This document shows, in pieces, positions 8,268 to 19,374 of a stretch of DNA of 64,000 bases; position 1 is the stretch's first letter, and the number at the start of each line of letters is the position of its first letter. The stretch comes from Novosphingobium sp. ST904 (lineage in GTDB: Bacteria > Pseudomonadota > Alphaproteobacteria > Sphingomonadales > Sphingomonadaceae), in NCBI RefSeq assembly GCF_001298105.1, contig NZ_LGJH01000134.1, positions 1 through 64,000 of the forward strand, in the 5' to 3' direction. Both the position numbers and the translations under genes were made by a program. The notes below the pieces were generated by a model. That model was not told where the DNA came from, did no database searches, and worked only from the letters and a program-made list of their open reading frames with translations.

Positions 8268-9367
8268 GGTTTCAGCCAAGCGTCGATCTCCTCGATGGGT
8301 ACATAGTCTTCGGCAAAACCGAACGCGCGCGGGCCGACGAAGTCCAGCGCCCGCTGTTCGCGCAGGGCGGCCGGCGCCGCCGCGCCCACCACCTTGACGC
8401 GCTGGCCGTATTTCAGTCGCTCGGTGGTGATGCTGTCGGCGGTTTCCCGGTCCATCACCGTCAGGATATCGGGCACCATCGCCACCACCCGCCCGTCGCG
8501 GCGGGCGATGAGGTTCTCGTTCTGGAAGTCCAGCTCCATGCGGCTCGTGCCGTCGAAACTCTCGAACGAGACCTGGCCTACCGAGAAACCGCCTCGCGTC
8601 TCGCGCTCGATATCCACGATCTTGCCGTCGAACAGTACGCCCGCCTGGGGATAGAGCCCGGTGGCAGCCAGTGCAGCGAACATCGCGGCGAAGGGATCCT
8701 GCCCGCTCTCGCGCGCCTCGCGGATCGCGGCGCCGGCGGCCCGTGCCGCGCTGATCGTGCCGTGGATGGCATGGTCCTTCGCCTGCCGCCCGGTCAGCGG
8801 ATATTCGACGAGGTGCGCGATCCCCCCCACCGCCACCGAAAGCGCGCGGGCGAGCCGTTCGTGCATGAGATTGTCGTCCGTCTCGATCAGGCTGAGCGCG
8901 CCGCAGGCCGAAGTCAGGATCGAGGGGCAGGCGGACAGGCCGCGAATGTTGAAGATCGCCATCTGCGATTCCGGGAAAGCGCGGCCCATGCCGTCGCAGT
9001 CAAGCACGGGAACGCCGAACTGCGCGGCGGCGAACAGGGGTGCCAGGCCGTTGCTGCCGCCGATCTCGATGGGGATCACCGCGTCGATCCGGCGCCCGAC
9101 GATCTGCTCCAGCCGCTTCAGCCCGTCCACCGCCTCACGGCCGTTCGGCAGTTTCTCGACCGAGACGGTCGGCGCGCCGATCCAGCCGCAGGGCACCACG
9201 AGGGCATCGTCGGCCAGCGCATCGAGGCCGATCACCTCGAAGGGGCCGCGCCGCTCGAATTCCGCTTCGGCAAGGAGCTGCGCGTAGTAGGGATCGCCGC
9301 CGCCGCCCGATCCGAGGAAAGCGGCGCCGCGTGCAAGGTCGCCGAGGGCTTGACGGTCAAGCTTCAT
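8264..9367 (-). CDS. DUF917 domain protein
   Basis: This soluble protein of 367 aa starts MKLDRQALGDLARG, and the signature GAAFLGSGGGGDPYYAQLL identifies DUF917, a family commonly found beside hydantoinase/oxoprolinase genes. PIEIGGSNGLAPLFAAAQ and DCDGMGRAFPESQM follow in family order. The ATG at 9367 has GGAG upstream and lies inside the 3' end of the hydantoinase gene (11-base overlap). A longer reading to 9427 lacks support. The exact reaction is unknown. It probably acts with the hydantoinase subunit in opening or transforming a cyclic amide. Confidence 0.85.
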   Translation of the reverse strand: MKLDRQALGDLARGAAFLGSGGGGDPYYAQLLAEAEFERRGPFEVIGLDALADDALVVPCGWIGAPTVSVEKLPNGREAVDGLKRLEQIVGRRIDAVIPIEIGGSNGLAPLFAAAQFGVPVLDCDGMGRAFPESQMAIFNIRGLSACPSILTSACGALSLIETDDNLMHERLARALSVAVGGIAHLVEYPLTGRQAKDHAIHGTISAARAAGAAIREARESGQDPFAAMFAALAATGLYPQAGVLFDGKIVDIERETRGGFSVGQVSFESFDGTSRMELDFQNENLIARRDGRVVAMVPDILTVMDRETADSITTERLKYGQRVKVVGAAAPAALREQRALDFVGPRAFGFAEDYVPIEEIDAWLKP

Positions 9368-10982
9368 GAGGAACTCCGATGGCTGCCGCTTCGCCGCCCG
9401 CAGGAGCCTCGAAGGCAAGGTCCGCAACTGCGCGAACCCTTATCTGCACGGCGCGGCCCGGCAAGTAGCTGAGATAGGTTTCCTCGACATCGGCAAGGGT
9501 CAGGCTCGCCGGATCGCCGCCCGCCGCCAGCACTTGCTCCCGTGCGAGCGCGGCCACCTGCTCGATCGCCTCCTCGCGGGCCAGGGCATCGTAACTGACG
9601 ACCCGCTCGACCTGCGCGCCGACCTGCGCGATGGCCGCGCCCACTGCATTGGCCACCACGGCATGAGGCGGGCGGATCACTTGCGCGGCACCGCCGAGGC
9701 TGTCGGGAATGAGGAAATTTCCGCCGCCCACGGCAAGGATCGTCACCTTGTCACGGCCGGTCTTCATGCGGTCCAGCCCCTCCTCGAGGATGGCGCGGAT
9801 GCGTCCGTCAACCGCCGCCACGACCGCGTCGGACATGGCCGGAAGCAGTGCGGGATCGCCGAAATCGGCCTGCCCGGTGCGCAGCGCGATGTCGCTGGCC
9901 GTCAGGGTCTGGCCGCCGAACAACATCCCCTCCTGCGCGAGCCGGTAGCCCACCGAATCCGGGCCGACACGCAGCGCCGCCCCGGCCGGTTCCCCGGCTT
10001 CGTAAAGCGCGGGATCGAGGTGAATGCGCGTGCCGCCGCCGAGACCGATGGCGAGAATGTCCGGCATGCGGAAATTGGTCCGTGCGCCGCCAATATCCAC
10101 CGAAATCGAGGATTCGCGCGGATAGCCGGAAGCCAGCACTCCGATGTCGGTCGTGGTGCCGCCCACGTCCATGACGATCGCATCGGCCACGCCGCTGAGG
10201 AACGCGGCGCCGCGCATCGAATTCGTCGGCCCGGAGCCCATAGTCATCACCGGATAGGCTTCCGCCTGCGCGGCGGAAACCAGCGTACCGTCGTTCTGCG
10301 AGATGAACAGCGGCGCCTCGATCCCGAGAGCCGCCACGGCGCGGCCGAACGAGCGGACAACCCGCGCGGCCAGACTGGTGAGCGCCGCATTGAGGATCGC
10401 GGAATTCTCGCGCTCGATGAAACCGATCCGGCCGATCTCGCTCGAAAGGGTGATGGCGGCCTCCGGCCAGACCTCGCGTAGAAGCGCAGCGACGCGCTGT
10501 TCCATCGCCGCATTGATCGGCGAGAAGGCGCAGCTCACGGCGATCGCGGCGATGCCGCGCGCCTTCAGGTCCAGCGCGGCATCCCGCAGCCGCACTTCGT
10601 CAAGCGGCGCCATTTCCCGCCCGTCCACCTCGTAGCCGCCGGGAAGCAGGTGATAGTGACGGCCGATGCAGGCGGCGAGGTCTTCCGGCCAGCCGGTCAA
10701 CGGCGGCAGCGCCTCTCCCGACGGGCTGGCGAGCCGCAGCACGCCGACACGGTCCAGTTCACGCCGCTCCACCAAGGCATTCACGAAGTGCGTGGTGCCG
10801 ATCATCACGGACGAGACATGGGCCGCGCTCGTGCCGGAATCCTCCAGCACCGCGCGGATCGCGGCGGTAACGCCGCCCTCCACATCGGCCGAGGTCGGCT
10901 GCTTGGTCCAGGCGAGCACGCGCCCGCCGTCCATCAGTACCGCGTCGGTGTTCGTACCCCCGACATCGACGCCAATCCGCAC
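9357..10982 (-). CDS. Hydantoinase/oxoprolinase family protein (HyuA-like)
   Basis: This enzyme of 541 aa belongs to the actin-like ATPase superfamily that opens hydantoin or oxoproline rings with ATP. The N-terminal phosphate loop reads VRIGVDVGGTNTDAVLMDGG. The second, IVMDVGGTTTDIGVLASG, lies mid-protein, with GLGGGTRIHLDP and AVGGGNFLIPDSLGG after it. The GTG start at 10982 has AGGAGG five bases upstream. It is the first gene of a three-gene operon with DUF917 and an NCS1 permease. No HyuB-type second subunit is present, consistent with the DUF917-linked branch. Substrate unknown. Confidence 0.87.
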   Translation of the reverse strand: MRIGVDVGGTNTDAVLMDGGRVLAWTKQPTSADVEGGVTAAIRAVLEDSGTSAAHVSSVMIGTTHFVNALVERRELDRVGVLRLASPSGEALPPLTGWPEDLAACIGRHYHLLPGGYEVDGREMAPLDEVRLRDAALDLKARGIAAIAVSCAFSPINAAMEQRVAALLREVWPEAAITLSSEIGRIGFIERENSAILNAALTSLAARVVRSFGRAVAALGIEAPLFISQNDGTLVSAAQAEAYPVMTMGSGPTNSMRGAAFLSGVADAIVMDVGGTTTDIGVLASGYPRESSISVDIGGARTNFRMPDILAIGLGGGTRIHLDPALYEAGEPAGAALRVGPDSVGYRLAQEGMLFGGQTLTASDIALRTGQADFGDPALLPAMSDAVVAAVDGRIRAILEEGLDRMKTGRDKVTILAVGGGNFLIPDSLGGAAQVIRPPHAVVANAVGAAIAQVGAQVERVVSYDALAREEAIEQVAALAREQVLAAGGDPASLTLADVEETYLSYLPGRAVQIRVRAVADLAFEAPAGGEAAAIGVPHEA

Positions 10983-11227
10983 ACGAACCTCCTTGCAGCA
11001 CCACGGGAAAGCAATGCCAACGGGGTAGGAGGCTGGCCGGGTCGGCGGCAACGCGCAAGACGGGTGCGGTTCGTGGCAAAACGGGTAATCGGGCACCCCG
11101 GCGCGGGTAGCGACCGCAGGCGGCAAGCATCGCCCCTTGAGCATCCCCGCTGCGTGACATAGGCTTCCACGAAGGGAGAGCACGCCTGAAAACAGTATAA
11201 TCGGGTTTCGCGACAGGACGATGACGC

Positions 11228-14007
11228 GTGCATGAGTTGATCCGCACAAAGGTAGCCCCTCCAATCTGGCTGGGGAGCCAGATCCGCAGGGACATCCTGC
11301 TCGAACGGCTGGACGGCGCCCTGTCCCGGCGGCTGACGGTGATCCATGCTCCGGCCGGATACGGCAAGACCAGCCTGCTTTCGCAGTGGCGCAGCCGCCA
11401 TGAACATGGCGCCATCGTCACCGCATGGCTTACCCTGGAACGGGAGGATTCGGACCTCCAGCGCCTGCCGCGCTACATCCTGCTCGCGCTGGACGAAGCG
11501 GCGGGGCAATCCGCCGGGGAGGACGGCGAAAACACGGCGGCCGACCTGCCGCCCCGCTCCGCCCTTTCCGCGATCGTCAACCGTATCGCGCGCGAACCTC
11601 GCCCGGTCGTCCTCATCTTCGACGATTTCCATCGCGCGGAGGGCAGCGAGGTCAATGCCTTCCTCCAGTCCCTGATCCGGCTCGCGCCCGGCAACTGCCA
11701 CTTCGTCATCGCCTCGCGCGATTATCCCTGGCTGGGCCAGTCGATGCTCGCCGCCGAGGAACAGCTGATCGAACTGACCAGCGACGATCTAAAGTTCAAC
11801 CGGTCCGAAGCCGAAGCCCTGCTGGACCGCGCGGACGTGCCGCCACTGCCGGACGACGTGCTGCAACGCCTCGTGGAACGTTCCGAAGGCTGGCCGATCG
11901 CGCTGCAACTCACCTCCCTCTCGCTCAAGCGCGGGATCGATCACATCAAGTTGATGGAGCGCTTCAGCGGCTCCAGTTCCGATCTTGCCCGCTACCTGTC
12001 GGAGCAGGTGCTCACATCGCTGCCGCCGGAAACGCAGGATCTGGTGATCCGCACCGCCCTGCTCGACCGGCTGACGGGAGAGGCGGTGAATGCACTGTGC
12101 GACCGGACCGACGGCTGGCTCGTGCTCGAACGGCTGGAGCAACAGGGCGTCTTCCTTGCCCCCGCCAGCGAGGCTCGCGAATCCTATCGCTACCACCAGC
12201 TTTTCGCCGAATATCTGCGCGACCGGCTGGCGCGGCAGGATCTTGCCCGGTTTCGGCTGCTGCATGGGCGCGCCGCGCGCCATTTCGCCGATTCCGGCGC
12301 GATTTCCGCGGCGGTCGAGCATGCCCTGCTTGCCGAGGACCGCGAACTGGTCGGCACGATCCTGGAAGAGAGCGGCGGCTGGCGCCTGATCCCGCAGGGC
12401 CATCAGGCCATGATCGAAACGGCACTCGGGCGGATATCCCCTCACCAGATCTCGGCCAGCGCAAGGCTGGGGCTCGCGGCGATCTACCTCCAGATCAAGC
12501 ACGGCGAACTGGCCGCCGCACGAGAAGCCTATGACAGGCTAGCCGCCGAGGCCATGGACGGCGAAGTGCCGGCGGACCTGCGCACCGAACTGCGCGTGGT
12601 GGGTGACACTCTGGCCGATTACGAAAACCTGCCGGTCACGCTGGATGACCTGCTGGCGCGCGAGGCCCTGCTGCGCACCCTCCCCGCCGACGATCATTTC
12701 GTGCTTGCCAACTTCACCGAGACCCTCGCCGCCAAGTACCTCGAAGGTGGCTGGCTGGAGCGTGCGCTGGAACCGGTGCTCAACGCGCGCGGGCATTATC
12801 AGGCGCTGGGATCGCCTTATAGCGAGGTCTTCACTCACTTCCTCGAAGCGCGTATCCGCCATGCCCAGGGGCGCATCAACGATGCCGCCGCAATCATCGC
12901 CTCGGCCCGCACGCTGATCGAGGCCCATTTCGGCCCCCGTTCCGACCTTGCCGCCAATTGCGCGGCTTCGAGGCGGAGATCCTCTACGAGCAGAACCGGA
13001 TCGAGGATGCGGGCGCGCTGCTGGCCTGGGCGCTGCCGCACATGGAGCAGTCCGACGGCTGGGTGGACGTCTATGCCGCCGCCTACCTCACCGCCGCGCG
13101 CTGCGCGGCCGCACGCCATGCGCCGGAGGAGGCCTTCGCGATCCTGGAACGCGCGCAGGCCGTCGCCGCGGCCCGCCGGTTCCGGCAGCTCGCCCTGCTT
13201 GCCGCCCTGTGCAGGCTCGAAATCACGATCGCGGCGCAGGGCCCGCTCGAAACGGCAATAGACGCCGCCGGCGCCATCGGGCTGGACGGACTGGCGGACC
13301 AGATGGCGCTGGAATCGCCGCATTACCGCCCGGTCGCCACCGCCGCCGCGAAGTGCCGCGCGGCACTCAGGCTGGCGGCGGGCGATCATGCAGGCGCGCT
13401 TGCGGATATCGCAGTGCTCCGGCGCTGGGCGGAACGACACGGCGCCGGCCGCGCCTTGGTCGATATCCTCATCCTTCAGTCCCACGCCTTGCGCGAAGCG
13501 GGAGAAGAAAGCGATTCCCGCGCCGCTTTCGACGAGGCCGTAGGCAATGCCATGTTCCAGTCGCTGGTGCGTCCGTTCGTGGACTGGCGCGGCTTCGTGC
13601 AGGGCGCGCTGGATCATGCGGGCGGCGGAGCAGGCGAAGGAAACCGCTATCGCGCGCAGTTCCTTGGCGGACTGGCGCGTGCCTTGTCATGTCAGGCGCA
13701 GCCCCCGGACGACGGCGTGCTCAACGAAGCCGAAGCGGAAATCCTCCTTCATCTCAGCCATGGCTACTCCAACAAGGAGATCGCCCGGCTGATCGGCATG
13801 TCGCCCGATACGGTGAAGTATCGATTGAAGTCGATCTTCCGCAAGATCGGCGTCGACAAGCGCCGCGACGCGGTGCGCGTCTCGCATGAGCGGGGCCTGC
13901 TTCCGGGCGGAGCGCTCCCGCCGAAGAGGCGGATTTACTGCCTCCAACCGGTGCCTGACCCTCTCCAGGCCGCGACCTTACCCGTCGAAACACCCCGATT
14001 ACCCTGA
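11228..14007 (+). CDS. MalT-like LuxR-family ATP-dependent transcriptional activator (frameshifted)
   Basis: This large STAND-type regulator has about 926 aa. The Walker A APAGYGKTSLLSQW is near residue 43 and a Walker B-like VVLIFDDFHRA near 133. A helical TPR-like middle follows, then the C-terminal LuxR helix-turn-helix (LNEAEAEILLHLSHGYSNK, MSPDTVKYRLKSIFRKIGV). The frame breaks near 12953-12957, where SDLAAN should continue LRGFEAEILYEQNR; one base is missing. The start is GTG 11228. It is divergent from the hydantoinase operon and upstream of a receptor, and probably senses a substrate of one or both. Confidence 0.87.
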
Positions 14008-14126
14008 TTATGACGTGGTTCCCGGGCCGCCCTGTTGTTGAATGCGGGCTCAGCAGGAGGATCCTCCCGGAGGCCAGAACAACAGCCACGGGATCTGGTT
14101 CCACGTCTTTGAACAAGGGGAATAAC

Positions 14127-16228
14127 ATGGGCATCCCGTACAGCTCGCGAGGTCGCGTCCGCATGGCGCGCCTTCGCCTCACCGTCATGTCCGCCTGCTG
14201 CGGCGTCGCGCTCCTGCCGTCCGCGGTACTGGCCCAGCAGGCCGAGGCCGATCCGAAGTCCGACATCATCGTCACCACCGGCCGCTCCAACACCGGCACC
14301 AAGACCGACACCGACATCATGCAGCTGCCGCAGTCGGTCAGCGTCATCACCACCGAGGAATTCACCGACCGCGCGTCCGTGAACTTCCAGGATGTGTTCC
14401 GCTACAGCGCCGGTGTCTCCACCGAGACGCAGGGCGTGGATACCCGCGGCGACTTCTTCGCGGCGCGCGGTTTCGCCACCGTCCAGTATCTCGACGGCGT
14501 GAACCGGATGCCCAGCTTCGTCTACGGCGGCCGCCTCGACATCTTCACGCTGGAACGCGCCGAGGTACTGCGCGGACCGTCCTCGGTGCTTTACGGCGCG
14601 GGCGGTGCCGGCGGCCTGTTCAACGGCGTTTCGAAGCGTCCGCAGGAGACCTTCGGCGGCGAGGCCGATGTGATCGTCGGCACCGATTCGATGAAGCAGT
14701 TCAATCTCGACGTCACCGGCCCGATCACCGATGGCATATCCGCCCGCTTCGTGGGCGTGGCGCGCGATGCGGAGCTTCAGCAGCCCGGCCAGCGCAACGA
14801 CCGCCTGCTGGCGATGCCTGCCGTGACCTTCAAGCCGGGCCCGGATACCGAGATCACGCTGATCGGCCTCTACCAGAAGGACCGCCTCGGCAGCCAGACC
14901 TACCTGCCCATCAGCAAGACCATCGGCGCGGACAACGACAGCGAGAAGATCTCGTCCGACACGTTCCTCGGCGAACCGGGCTTCAACCACACCGATACCG
15001 ACTACAAGGCCGGCACGGTGCTGCTCACCCAGCGCTTCGGCCCGAACGTGACCTTCAGCAGCAGCACCCGCTACTTCGACACCGATGTCGACTATGCGGA
15101 AGTCTATGGGCTCGCCAGCTACTACGACGCGGAACGCACCCAGGTCGCCCGCGCATGGTACAAGCGGCTTGAGCATGACAAGGGCATCGGCACCGACAAC
15201 CGGCTGCTGGTGAAGGTCAACACCGGCCCGATCGAGCACCAGTTGCTGGTCGGCATCGACTATACCCGCTTCAAGCAGTCCAGCGACGAAGGCTGGGCGT
15301 ATGACCTTCCGCCGTTCGACATCTACGACCCCGTCTACGGCCAGGAAATCGACGCTCGCTGTTCTACTTCACGCGCACCACCAACACCCAGCTCGGCGTC
15401 TATTTCCAGGACCAGATGCGCGCCTGGGACCGCGTCTCGCTCGTGCTGGGCGGACGGCATGACCGGGCCACGTCGAAACTCAACGGCGAGAAGCTGCCGA
15501 CCAACAGCGCCTGGACCTTCCGCGCGGGTCTCGTCGCGGACCTCACCGACACGATCTCGCCCTATGTCAGCTATTCGGAATCGTTCCTGCCGGTGTTCGG
15601 CCGCAACGTGGAAGGCGTGAACTTCGTTCCGCGCACCGGCCGCCAGTACGAGGCCGGCGTCAAGTGGCAGCCCTTCCGGGGCGCGCTGCTTACCGCTTCG
15701 GTGTTCGATATCACGGAGAAGAACGGCGTCACCAGCGACCCGGACAACATCCAGAACCAGATCCAGACGGGCAAGGTCGGTTCGAAGGGCATCGAACTGG
15801 AAGGCACGCTGCGCATGCCCGGCGACGTGCAGGTCTCGGCCGCCTACACCTATCTCGACGCCAAGGTGCTTGAAGACACCACCGGCCGGGAAGGTTTCCA
15901 GGTCGCCAACCTGCCGAAACATGCCGCCTCGATCTGGGCTTCGAAGAACTTCGCCCTCACGCAGGACATCGGCGCCCGCATCGGCGGCGGCGTGCGCTAT
16001 ACCGGCGAGAAAGTGGACAGCTTCGAGAACTTCACGACGCCGTCTTACACGCTGGTCGATGCCATGTTCGAGGTCACTTACGGCAAGTGGTCGCTCGGCC
16101 TGAACGCCAGCAACATCTTCGACGTTCAGACCTACACCTTGTGCAACTACGATCCCAGCGCGACCGAGGGCTACTGCTACCTCGGCAAGGACCGCACCGT
16201 AATGGCGACGCTGCGCCGCTCGTTCTGA
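14127..16228 (+). CDS. TonB-dependent siderophore-type receptor (frameshifted)
   Basis: This outer-membrane beta-barrel receptor has about 700 aa. A signal peptide ends near VLAQQAEADP. The plug has MQLPQSVSVITTEEF, the RGF motif in FFAARGFATVQYLDG, and ERAEVLRGPSSVLYGAG. The barrel ends VMATLRRSF with the usual terminal aromatic residue. The frame breaks near 15350-15354, where EIDA should pass to SLFYFTRTTNT; one base is missing. The ATG at 14127 has AAGGGG upstream. It follows the MalT-like regulator by 119 bases and precedes an amidohydrolase, so its ligand may be an organic substrate rather than a siderophore. Confidence 0.87.
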
Positions 16229-16244
16229 CAATCCACCCTGCCTG

Positions 16245-16275
16245 CGGGAGCCGGCCCTCACCGGCTCCCGCTTTT
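16245..16275 (+). terminator. Rho-independent terminator
   Basis: CGGGAGCCGG pairs perfectly with CCGGCTCCCG around a six-base loop and is followed by CTTTT. It lies 17 bases after the receptor stop codon, so the amidohydrolase at 16314 is probably transcribed at least partly on its own or by read-through. Confidence 0.8.
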
Positions 16276-16313
16276 CCGCCTGACGGCGTACCGAATTCAA
16301 GGACTTCCCGCGC

Positions 16314-18097
16314 ATGATCCGCTCCGAGCACGCCCCCTTCCGCATCGCCATGCGCCGCGCGATTGCAACGCTTTCGCTGGCGGCAGCCTCGACGACCGCG
16401 CTCACCGCGCTGGCGCCCGCGCCGCCATGGCGATGGCCGAGGGCATGGCCGATCTCATCCTCACGAACGGACGCATCTACACGGTGGACGAAGCGCATCC
16501 CTGGGCCGAAGCCGTGGCCGTCCGGGACGGGCGGATCATCGCCGTGGGCACCGCGAAGGAAGTGGCGGCCCAGAAGAATGCGCAGACCCGCGTGGTGGAC
16601 CTCAAGGGACGCCTGCTGCTGCCCTCCTTTGGCGATGCGCACAACCATCCCGTGTTCGGCGGCATGAGCCATGCCCGCTGTTCGCTTCACGCGGGCAAGT
16701 CGATCGACGACTATCGCCGCATCATCGCCCGGTGCATCGCCGAAAATCCCGAAACCGGCCCGAACGGTGGGGTCATCTTCGGGGTCGGCTGGGAAGACGG
16801 CCTGTTCCCGCCAAACGGCGTTCCCACCAAGGACATCCTCGATGCGCTGTCCACCACCCGCCCGCTGATCTTCCGCTCGGTCGGCGGGCACAGCCTCTGG
16901 GTGAATTCCAGAGCGCTCCAGCTTGCCGGTATCACCAAAGCCACGCCCGACCCGGTTAACGGCAAGATCGACCGCGACCCGAAGACCGGCGAACCGGTCG
17001 GCGGCCTCCAGGAAGCCGCGCAGGCGCTGGTCGACGGGATCATGCCGGAAACCACTGCACAGGATCTCCAGGATGCCATCGCCTACACCGTGCGCCACTT
17101 CAATTCGCTCGGGATCACGAGCTGGCACGATGCCGGGATCGAGTGGGAGGACGACGGCTCCAGCGCGGTGATCGACGCCTACAAGGCCGTTGCCGACAAG
17201 GGCGCACTGACCGTCGATGTCGCCATCGACCTCAAGTGGAAGAACGACAAGGGACTGGAACAGCTTCCCGGCCTGCTGCGCGCTTCCGAGCGCGCCCGCA
17301 CGCTCGGCATCACCGCGCGCAGCGTGAAGTTCTACATCGACGGCGTGATCCCCCAGCAAACCGCCTACATGCTCAAGCCTTATGAAGGCACGCAGGAAGT
17401 GGGCAAGCCACAGATCCAGCCGTCCGTGCTGGCCGCCGCCACGACCGCGCTCGACGAAGCGGGCATCCAGTCGCACTACCACACCATCGGCGATGCCGCC
17501 GTGCGCGAGGCGCTCGACGCCGTTGCCACCGCCCGCAAGTTCGACGGCACCGCCGATACCCGGCCGATGATCTCGCACATGAACGTGATCGACCCGGCCG
17601 ACCAGCCGCGCTTCGCACGCCTCGGCGTAACCGCGATCTTCCAGCCGCTCTGGACCTGCAACGAACCCTACATGGATCTTACCAAGGAGCGCATCGGCCC
17701 GGTCCGCTCGCAGTACATCTATCCGGTGGGCAGCATCGAGAAGTTCGGTGGCCGCGTGGCTTACGGCGCGGACTGGTCGGTTGCCTCAGCCGATCCGCTG
17801 CTGGGCATCGAAGTCGCCCTCACCCGCATCGCCCCCGGCGAGGATCGCGCGCCGCTGGGCGCCTCCGAAGCCGTGACCCTCGCGCAGGCAGTGCGATCCT
17901 ATACGCTGGACGTTGCCTATGTGAACCACCTCGACCAGGAAACCGGCTCCATCGTGCCCGGCAAGAGCGCCGATTTCGTGGTCCTGGACAAGGATATCTT
18001 CCGCCTTCCGGCCCGCCAGATCGGCACGGCCAAAGTCATGGTCACGCTGTTCAAGGGCGCGCCGGTGCACGGCGATCTCGCGGCTCTGGCCAACTGA
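16314..18097 (+). CDS. Amidohydrolase-3 family metal-dependent hydrolase, exported (frameshifted in signal peptide)
   Basis: This YtcJ-like amidohydrolase has about 594 aa. The N-terminal signal peptide MRRAIATLSLAAASTTALTA runs up to 16420, where one missing base shifts the frame before AMAMAEGMADLILTNGRIYT. The metal-binding HNHP is seen in FGDAHNHPVFGG. Later motifs are TSWHDAGIEW, QSHYHTIGDAAV, MISHMNV and VAYGADWSVASADPL. Predicted to be a periplasmic zinc hydrolase acting on an amide or imide. It follows a TonB receptor and sits one base from the next gene. The substrate cannot be read from sequence. Confidence 0.86.
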
Positions 18098-18098
18098 C

Positions 18099-18695
18099 AT
18101 GGGACTGTTCGACCCGCGCGGCCCTGAAGACGTGGCCCGGCTCGTGGCGGAGGAAGTGCTCGGCCTGGTGACGACGCACGACGACCTCGGCTATCTGGCG
18201 ACGCCGCTGCCCCTGCTTGCGGAAATCGACGAAGACGGCGCGGTGACCGGCTTCGTCGGCCACTTCGCCCGCGCGAACCCGCATTGCGAGCGGGTTCGCC
18301 AGACACCGCGCGCACTCGTGACCTTCCTGGGGCCGCATGGCTACATCTCCCCCTCGATGGTTTCCGCGCCCGGTTGGGGGCCGACCTGGAACTACCGTTT
18401 CGCGCAGTTCGAAGTGGATATCCGGCTTGAGGAGGAACGCGCGCCGGAAGCGATCCGCGAACTGGTCTTCGCCATGGAAGGCACCGCCTGGGACGTGTCC
18501 CGCATGGGCAGCAGGTTCGGCGAACTCGCACGCCATGTCGTTGCGTTCCGGGCAAGCGTGGTATCCAGCCATGCGCGCTTCAAACTGGGGCAGGACGAAA
18601 CCCCGCAGACATTCGGCGAAATCGTGGACGCGCTCGGCTCCTCCGCGCTCGCCCGTGCCATGCGCGATCAGGTTTCAACCGCCCAGAACGCCTGA
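18099..18695 (+). CDS. PaiB-like FMN-binding protein
   Basis: This protein of 198 aa has the FMN-binding split-barrel of the PaiB / negative transcriptional regulator family. The signature segments are GHFARANPHCE, LVTFLGPHGYISPSM and GPTWNYRFAQFEVDI, with a C-terminal HARFKLGQDE-like motif. PaiB proteins were first linked to control of sporulation and protease genes, but most are uncharacterised flavin-binding proteins. The ATG lies one base after the amidohydrolase stop, so the two are cotranscribed. A catabolic or redox role with the amidohydrolase is an inference. Confidence 0.8.
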   Translation: MGLFDPRGPEDVARLVAEEVLGLVTTHDDLGYLATPLPLLAEIDEDGAVTGFVGHFARANPHCERVRQTPRALVTFLGPHGYISPSMVSAPGWGPTWNYRFAQFEVDIRLEEERAPEAIRELVFAMEGTAWDVSRMGSRFGELARHVVAFRASVVSSHARFKLGQDETPQTFGEIVDALGSSALARAMRDQVSTAQNA

Positions 18696-18824
18696 AATCC
18701 GGACGCGGGCCTGCCTCCCGGCAGGCTGATCGTCCCGCCCGTTTTCACAAAGCGAAAGTTCGCATTCGCCGGTTCCATGCCGAAGTGTCAGGGTGGCATT
18801 CTCGATCATGCAGGGAACCAGAAA

Positions 18825-19145
18825 ATGGCCGCCAAGGGGAACAGCCACATTCGCGAGATTTCGGCGAAGTGGGACGAAGTGCTGCTGGTTTGCCGCAAGT
18901 GCAGCAGGAAATTCCCCGGCGGTTTCGGCAAGAAGGGCGAACAGCGGCTTGAAAAAGCGCTCAAGTCCGAACTGAAGACGAAGGGCCGCTACAAGGTGGT
19001 GCCGGTCTCCTGCCTGGATATCTGTCCGAAGCACGCAATCTGCCTGGTCAGGGCGAGCGAACCAGGAACCGTCCATCTGATCAAATCTGGCGCCACGATG
19101 GAGGACGTGATCGAGACGCTGCTTCCTGCGCCTGCGGAGCAATAG
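18825..19145 (+). CDS. Thioredoxin-like 2Fe-2S ferredoxin domain protein
   Basis: This small protein has 106 aa. Cysteines at C23-x2-C26 (LLVCRKCSRKF) and C63, C67, C73 (VSCLDICPKHAICL) fit the thioredoxin-fold 2Fe-2S ferredoxin pattern, with GKKGEQRLEKALKSEL in between. The ATG at 18825 with AGGGA upstream is preferred to the one 16 codons earlier. It stands alone before the iron-regulated receptor operon. A role in electron transfer or cluster handling is inferred; no partner is evident. Confidence 0.72.
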   Translation: MAAKGNSHIREISAKWDEVLLVCRKCSRKFPGGFGKKGEQRLEKALKSELKTKGRYKVVPVSCLDICPKHAICLVRASEPGTVHLIKSGATMEDVIETLLPAPAEQ

Positions 19146-19311
19146 CGACTCGAAAAAAATCCGCGTTTCCAGCGATCTGACAACGCCCGGCGCCGCCGAA
19201 GGCACACTGCAAAGATAACGAAAAGGCACCGCCTCTCGCGCCCTGCGATACCAGAACCGCCCCTGAAACCAGGCGGTTTCCTGTAGCGAACGTGAAATGC
19301 AATCGCTGCTA

Positions 19312-19328
19312 TTGCAAATGACTCGCAG
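19312..19328. promoter_or_regulatory. Fur-like box upstream of receptor operon
   Basis: TTGCAAATGACTCGCAG is an imperfect inverted repeat close to the TTGCRAATNATTYGCAA-type sites of alphaproteobacterial Fur. It lies about 46 bases upstream of the receptor ATG and suggests iron-repressed transcription. By-eye match only. Confidence 0.5.
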
Positions 19329-19374
19329 TTTTAATAGTTGGCGGCCAACAAGGGTCGAACAGGGAAACCTTCGA

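Noticed and set aside
15335-17578. 747-codon open frame on the minus strand opposite the receptor and amidohydrolase
   Set aside because: It mirrors two well-recognised plus-strand proteins, is rich in Arg, Gly and Ala with no family motif, and has no ribosome site. Typical antisense openness of high-GC DNA.
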